The notes beneath the pieces are model-generated. The model saw only the letters and a program-made list of their open reading frames with translations, ran no database searches and was not told the DNA's origin. A stretch of 64,000 bases of DNA, from positions 75,140-139,139 of the forward strand of contig JAFAEL010000098.1 of the NCBI GenBank assembly GCA_023423995.1, in the 5' to 3' direction. Below, piece after piece: positions 59,916 through 64,000 of the stretch. The number at the start of each line of letters is the position of its first letter. Positions within the stretch are counted from its first letter, which is position 1. The DNA is from Pseudomonadota bacterium (lineage in GTDB: Bacteria; Pseudomonadota; Alphaproteobacteria; Rhizobiales; Beijerinckiaceae). The translations under genes and the position numbers were made by a program.

Positions 59916-61634
59916 TCAGCTGAAATAATGGAGCTGAGTGAGGGGAAGACTTTTCGCCGGCTCGATCGTTGCGTGCTTGCCATCCACCGTGACCGCGAAA
60001 GTCTCCGGATTGACCTCGATCTCAGGCAGCCTGTTGTTGCGAACCATCGATTTCTTGGTGATGGTGCGCGTGCCGTAGACAGGCATCACGATCGATTTCA
60101 GCCCATACGCATCCACGATCCCGTCGTCGTACGCGGCGTGCGAGGTGAAGGTGAGCCGGGTCTTCGGCAAAGCGGAGCCCTGCGCGCCGAACATCGGCCG
60201 ATAGACCACCGGCTGCGGCGTCGGCAGGGAGGCATTCGGGTCGCCCATGATCCCCCAGGAGATCATGCCGCCCTTGATCACCATCTTGGGCTTTGCCCCG
60301 AAGAAGGCCGGCTCCCAGAGAACGAGGTCCGCCATCTTGCCGACTTCAACCGAGCCGAGGACCTTTGCAATACCCGCCACGATCGCGGGATTGATGGTCA
60401 CCTTCGCGACGAAGCGCAGCACCCGCTGATTGTCGTTTCCGGATTTGTCGCCGTCATAGGCACCCATCCGGGCCTTCATCAGATGGGCTGTCTGCATGGT
60501 GCGCGCCCAGTTCTCGCCGACGCGGCCCATGGCCTGGCTGTCACTCGACAAGATCGAGATCGCGCCAAGATCGTGCAGGACGTTTTCCGCCGCGATGGTC
60601 TCGGGGCGAACCCGGCTTTCCGCGAAGGATACGTCCGTCGGAATCTTCGGGCTGAGGTTGTGACAGACCATGACCATGTCGAACAACTCGGCCTGCGAGT
60701 TGATGCCGTAGGGCATGGTCGGATTGGTGGAACTGGGGATCACGTTCGGTTGTCCGGCCACCCGGATGATGTCGGGCGCGTGGCCGCCACCGGCGCCTTC
60801 CGTGTGGTAGGTGTGGATGGTGCGCCCCTCGAACGCCGCGATGGTGTTCTCGACGAACCCCGCCTCGTTCAGCGTATCGGTGTGGATGCAGACCTGGACG
60901 TCGTAGGCGTCCGCGACTGTCAAGCAGGCGCGGATGGCGGCTGGGGTGCTTCCCCAATCCTCATGGATCTTGAAGCCCATGGCGCCCGCGTGGAGTTGTT
61001 CCTCGAGCGGGGCGCGCCCGGAGCAGTTACCCTTGCCGAGCACGCCCGCATTGACGGGCCAGGCATCGAAGGCGCGGAGCATCATTTCGATGTTCCACGT
61101 GCCGGGCGTGATCGTCGTGCCGTTCGTGCCGTCGGTCGGGCCGACACCGCCGCCGAGCAACGTGGTCACGCCGTTGCTGAGCGCCGTGATCCCCTGTTGC
61201 GGCGAGATGAAATGGACGTGGGCGTCGATGCCGCCGGCGGTCAGGATGAGGTGCTCGCCCGATATCGCATCGGCGCCGGGCCCGACGGCCAACCCCTGCG
61301 TCACCCCCGACATCGTCCCGGGATTGCCGGCCTTTCCGACCCCGCAGATCAGTCCGTCCTTGATGCCGACATCGGCCTTGATGACGCCGAGGATCGGATC
61401 GACGATCGTGACGTTGGTGATGAGCAGGTCCGGCGAGCCCGCAGCATTCGTCAGCTCGTTGTCGTAGCCCATACCGTCGCGGAGCGTCTTGCCGCCACCA
61501 TAGACGGCTTCCTCGCCATAGACCCGAAGATCCTTCTCGATCTCGATATAGAGATCCGTGTCGGCCAGCCTGATCTTGTCGCCGGTCGTAGGACCGTAGA
61601 GGTCCGAGTATTGCTGCCTCGAGATCATGACCAT
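59916..61634 (-). CDS. ureC: Urease subunit alpha (catalytic)
   Basis: 572 residues. Full active site: His139 and His141 (AHVHF), carbamylated Lys222 (MGFKIHED), His251, His277 (YHTEGAGGG), Asp365 (SSDSQAMGR), and flap Cys324-His325 with Asn326 where some ureases have a second His. Hydrolyses urea to ammonia and carbamate with two Ni ions. Cytoplasmic heterotrimer with UreA and UreB. Confidence 0.97.
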   Translation of the reverse strand: MVMISRQQYSDLYGPTTGDKIRLADTDLYIEIEKDLRVYGEEAVYGGGKTLRDGMGYDNELTNAAGSPDLLITNVTIVDPILGVIKADVGIKDGLICGVGKAGNPGTMSGVTQGLAVGPGADAISGEHLILTAGGIDAHVHFISPQQGITALSNGVTTLLGGGVGPTDGTNGTTITPGTWNIEMMLRAFDAWPVNAGVLGKGNCSGRAPLEEQLHAGAMGFKIHEDWGSTPAAIRACLTVADAYDVQVCIHTDTLNEAGFVENTIAAFEGRTIHTYHTEGAGGGHAPDIIRVAGQPNVIPSSTNPTMPYGINSQAELFDMVMVCHNLSPKIPTDVSFAESRVRPETIAAENVLHDLGAISILSSDSQAMGRVGENWARTMQTAHLMKARMGAYDGDKSGNDNQRVLRFVAKVTINPAIVAGIAKVLGSVEVGKMADLVLWEPAFFGAKPKMVIKGGMISWGIMGDPNASLPTPQPVVYRPMFGAQGSALPKTRLTFTSHAAYDDGIVDAYGLKSIVMPVYGTRTITKKSMVRNNRLPEIEVNPETFAVTVDGKHATIEPAKSLPLTQLHYFS

Positions 61635-61686
61635 TTCAGATCTCCGCGATGTTGGTCGCCACGGATGGTCGAGCCTTATGGATAGA

Positions 61687-62097
61687 CTAGGGCTTGTTCT
61701 TGAAGTGGTAGCGGGCGACCTTCTCCATCGCGTCCGTCAGCCGGGGGCGATAATCCTCGTAGCTCTCGTCGCCGACCCAGCCGTTGACGAGCCCGTTGAA
61801 GCCGAGAACGCGCTGCTTTCCACCGAACGGGACCAACTCGACGTCCTTCTCGTCGCCGGGCTCGAACCGCAGCGCGGTGGTCGCCGGGATGTTGAGACGC
61901 TTGCCGAACGCCTGCTCGCGGTCGAATTCCAGGAAGGCGTTCACTTCGAAGAAGTGGAAATGCGACCCGACCTGAATTGGGCGGTCGCCGGTATTTCGGA
62001 CCTTGAGAGAGGTCGTCGGCATGCCCGCATTGATCTCGATGTCGCCGCTGCCAAGTATAAGTCCACCGACAGGCGCCTTGTTCTGAGCAGAAGCCAT
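61687..62097 (-). CDS. ureB: Urease subunit beta
   Basis: 136 residues: [23 protein letters not shown] and [15 protein letters not shown] are the UreB core, followed by a tail of ~25 residues longer than the shortest homologues. Packs around UreC. Confidence 0.95.
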   Translation of the reverse strand: MASAQNKAPVGGLILGSGDIEINAGMPTTSLKVRNTGDRPIQVGSHFHFFEVNAFLEFDREQAFGKRLNIPATTALRFEPGDEKDVELVPFGGKQRVLGFNGLVNGWVGDESYEDYRPRLTDAMEKVARYHFKNKP

Positions 62098-62120
62098 GAT
62101 GAAGGCCCTCCGGTGCGGGA

Positions 62121-62423
62121 TTACTTGACGGGATTGTGAACCGTCACGAGGCGACTGCCGTCCGTGAACAATGCTTCCACCTGGACGAAGGGGATCATCT
62201 CCGCGACACCCTCCATGACGTCGGCGCGCGTGATGGCCTTGCCGGCGAGTTCCATGACCTCCTCGACGGTCCTGCCGGCTCGCGCGCCTTCCAGGGCGGC
62301 AACGGAGATGAGGGAGACGGTCTCCGGGTGGTTGAGCTTGAGGCCCTGGTCCTTACGGCGCTGCGCGACGAGGGCCAGCGTGTAGACCAGCAGCTTGTCT
62401 GTCTCTCGGAGGGTGAAGTGCAT
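62121..62423 (-). CDS. ureA: Urease subunit gamma
   Basis: 100 residues, standard Ure[35 protein letters not shown] and [19 protein letters not shown]. First gene of the urease operon; the promoter must lie in 62424-62780. Confidence 0.96.
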   Translation of the reverse strand: MHFTLRETDKLLVYTLALVAQRRKDQGLKLNHPETVSLISVAALEGARAGRTVEEVMELAGKAITRADVMEGVAEMIPFVQVEALFTDGSRLVTVHNPVK

Positions 62424-62780
62424 GGGCGGCTCCTCACTGAATGCAGCCGGCTTCCGCGGCCGACGGCGTGCGTCCGCAGATTTTTATGGCTAGGCCTTAG
62501 AAGTAATTACGCCCTTGAAGCTATACCCTCATTGATGAGACGCAAGGACTCAACCCGCGTAATAGAACATCGTTCTTTGTGTTTGATACCATACCCAGAG
62601 TGATACGGAATTTAACTTTGGATAGGCTGTCTTATGAGAGTGGGGCAGGTCTTGATCATTTCCCGTACGGATTCCGACCTTCAGGCGGCATCGGCTTCAG
62701 TGCTGGGTGGGAGCTGGTGGCCAGAGGCTGCCCGGGGCGGGAACAGGGATGGGCGTCTGCAGCAAGCCTGCTGGCAACGA
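62424..62780. other. 357-bp AT-richer promoter region upstream of ureA
   Basis: No gene is supported here. This stretch is more A/T-rich than its surroundings and separates ureA from nikO, both read leftward. Two direct TGATAC copies (62584-62589 and 62601-62606) are visible but do not form a NikR-like dyad. I see no near-consensus sigma-54 promoter. Confidence 0.5.
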
Positions 62781-63488
62781 CTAGTCGGAACGAACATGAA
62801 CATGCCGATGATGGTGCACGTGGACGTGTTCGTGGATCTCCGCCGGCAGCAGCTTTCCATTTCGTAGGGCCACCGCGCGCGTCGCGAACTCGCCCACGAA
62901 GGCTGCGTCGTGCGAGACGAGCAGCATGGCGCAGGAGAGGGAATGCAGCGCGTGCCAAAGCAGCTCGCCGTTCTGTTCGTCGATGCCGTTCGTGGGTTCG
63001 TCCAGCATCAGGACGTCCGGGCGCATTGCCAGCAGGCCTGCTAGGCAGACCAGACGCTTCTCGCCACCCGAGAGGCGATGGCTGATCCGTTCGGCAAGGT
63101 GTCCGACGCCGAGTTCCTCCAGCGCATTCCGCGCCCGCTCCTCCGCCTCGGGCTCGGTGCAGCCGGCGTTCAATGGCCCGAAGGAAACGTCCTCGAGGAC
63201 GCTGGGACAGAAGAGCTGGTCGTCGCTGTCCTGGAACAAGTAGGCGATCCTTGGCCGAAACTGCCTGAAGTGGCGCTCATCGATGCACTCGGTGCCGAAG
63301 AGGCGGATAGAGCCCTCCTGAGGGCGCTCCAGCCCGACGATGGTTCGCAGCAGGGTCGTCTTGCCGCTGCCATTCGGCCCGACGATGGCGAGCCTCTCGC
63401 CGGGCTCGAGCGTCAGATCGACATCGCGCAGGACGGACTTCTGCCCGCGTGAGACGCAGACGCCTTCCAGGGAGAGAAGTTGGCTCAC
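62781..63488 (-). CDS. ECF-type nickel/cobalt transporter ATPase (NikO/CbiO)
   Basis: 235 residues from GTG 63488, overlapping the NikQ stop (GTGA). ATPase motifs: VGPNGSGKTT, Q-loop LFQDSDDQLF, signature LSGGEKR, Walker B VLMLDEPTNG, H-loop VSHDAAF. His-rich end (HEHVHVHHHRHVHV) suggests nickel binding. Energises nickel uptake, supplying the urease next door. Confidence 0.88.
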   Translation of the reverse strand: MSQLLSLEGVCVSRGQKSVLRDVDLTLEPGERLAIVGPNGSGKTTLLRTIVGLERPQEGSIRLFGTECIDERHFRQFRPRIAYLFQDSDDQLFCPSVLEDVSFGPLNAGCTEPEAEERARNALEELGVGHLAERISHRLSGGEKRLVCLAGLLAMRPDVLMLDEPTNGIDEQNGELLWHALHSLSCAMLLVSHDAAFVGEFATRAVALRNGKLLPAEIHEHVHVHHHRHVHVRSD

Positions 63489-64000
63489 AGCCGATCCAGT
63501 GCCAGCGCCACGAAACCCAGGCAGGAGATCAGTCCGAAGCCGGCCCAATCGCGCCATGGGGGAGCCGGCTGCGCCCGGTACGGGTAGTGTCCGGCATAGC
63601 CGCGGCAGAGCATAGCCTCCTCGATGCGGCGCGCTCGATCCAGGGCGCGCACCAGCAGCATGCCGATCAGATAGCCGTAGCTGCGCCAGGTGTGGCGGTT
63701 GGAGCGGGGTCGGAAGCCCCGTGCCCGCATGGCGTCGCGCAGGCGTTCTGCCTCCTCGCGAATGAGCGAGGTGTAGCGCACCGTCATCACGAAAAGGCGG
63801 CCGATAGGCTCCGGCACTCCGAGGCCACGCAAGGCTCCCCCAAGGCGGGCGGGCTCGAGGTTGCCGACCAGCACCGTCAGGATGAGCACGGACGACGAGA
63901 CCTTCGCGGCAAGCAACGCTGCGCGCCAGAAGCCCTCGAGGCTGGCCGTCAGCGGACCGAGCGTGAAGAGCGCCTCGCCCGCCACCGTGAAGGGGAGGGT
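63485..64000 (-). CDS. ECF-type nickel/cobalt transporter transmembrane subunit (NikQ/CbiQ), 5' end cut by window
   Basis: The frame is open to the window edge (at least 171 residues here), so the true start is outside. Coupling motifs DAMRARGF and EEAMLCRGY with two conserved Arg are the EcfT signature that contacts NikO. The substrate-specific membrane proteins (NikM/NikN-like) should lie further right. Confidence 0.85.
   Translation of the reverse strand, partial: TLPFTVAGEALFTLGPLTASLEGFWRAALLAAKVSSSVLILTVLVGNLEPARLGGALRGLGVPEPIGRLFVMTVRYTSLIREEAERLRDAMRARGFRPRSNRHTWRSYGYLIGMLLVRALDRARRIEEAMLCRGYAGHYPYRAQPAPPWRDWAGFGLISCLGFVALALDRL

Noticed and set aside
59718..61685. 655-codon frame opposite ureC
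   Set aside because: Shadow of ureC, which has all active-site residues.
62580..62610. NikR-like site upstream of ureA
   Set aside because: TGATAC copies are direct, not inverted, and spacing does not match the known GTATGA-N16-TCATAC dyad.
1..64000. tRNA, rRNA, CRISPR array, IS element or prophage
   Set aside because: No such gene products, direct-repeat arrays, transposases or integrases were seen.

Overview
The window is high-GC, gene-dense DNA with about 63 protein genes, and its gene content (DUF1127 protein, VirA-like DAHL kinase, LplT-PlsC-Aas fusion, tripartite tricarboxylate transporter with Bug protein, globin-coupled diguanylate cyclase) points to an alphaproteobacterium, most likely Hyphomicrobiales (Methylobacteriaceae/Microvirga/Chelatococcus/Bosea-like). 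This placement is inference from gene content. I saw no rRNA, tRNA, CRISPR array, insertion sequence or prophage genes.

Region 1 (1-12.9 kb): a cut-off GntR regulator overlaps a large FAD/Fe-S 2-hydroxyacid dehydrogenase, divergent from a serine-glyoxylate-type aminotransferase with a GlcG/HbpS protein. Then come a globin-coupled diguanylate cyclase, an ABM monooxygenase, and a two-gene operon of degradative (class II) HMG-CoA reductase plus a branched-chain-type periplasmic binding protein. That operon is divergent from a MocR regulator across an intergenic region with three evenly spaced ACCRTACC sites. A YciA thioesterase and small hypothetical genes follow.

Region 2 (13-33.4 kb): signalling and housekeeping accessory genes. 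A class III nucleotidyl cyclase lies upstream of a tightly overlapping operon of OmpR-type response regulator, di-haem cytochrome c peroxidase and DAHL-type sensor kinase with a degenerate receiver. Several regulator/target pairs follow (HxlR with SnoaL/SDR, OhrR-like MarR with an alpha/beta hydrolase, TetR with the Aas fusion), each with visible dyad sites or a shared promoter region, plus a MHYT-PAS-GGDEF-EAL protein.

Region 3 (33.4-51 kb) is the most interesting part. A PrpR-type sigma-54 activator (38.2-40.2 kb) sits between two outward-facing, near-consensus -24/-12 promoters (TGGCAC-N5-TTGC), with TGAAAC/GTTTCA sites next to both. The left operon encodes an Old-Yellow-Enzyme/dienoyl-CoA-reductase-like flavoprotein, an HbpS protein, a CaiB/BaiF CoA-transferase and an HMG-CoA-lyase-family enzyme. 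The right operon encodes TctB-TctA-TctC, a maleate-isomerase-like protein without catalytic cysteines, RidA, a PEP-mutase/isocitrate-lyase-family lyase and a LeuC/LeuD-like hydratase, then (after a hairpin) a four-gene NMT1/SsuA-type ABC importer. Together they look like an inducible uptake and catabolism system for an unsaturated or branched dicarboxylate; the substrate is not determined.

Region 4 (51-64 kb): after an SDR lacking its catalytic residues, a DHCW cupin and an ArsB/NhaD-family transporter comes a nitrogen island read leftward: ureA-ureB-ureC, a pair of FluC/CrcB fluoride channels, ureE (very His-rich tail), ureF, ureG, ureD, a urea transporter and an ammonium transporter. Upstream of it, at the window edge, is an ECF-type nickel/cobalt importer (NikO/CbiO and NikQ/CbiQ). 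The island links urea entry, nickel supply, urease maturation, ammonium handling and, unusually, fluoride export.
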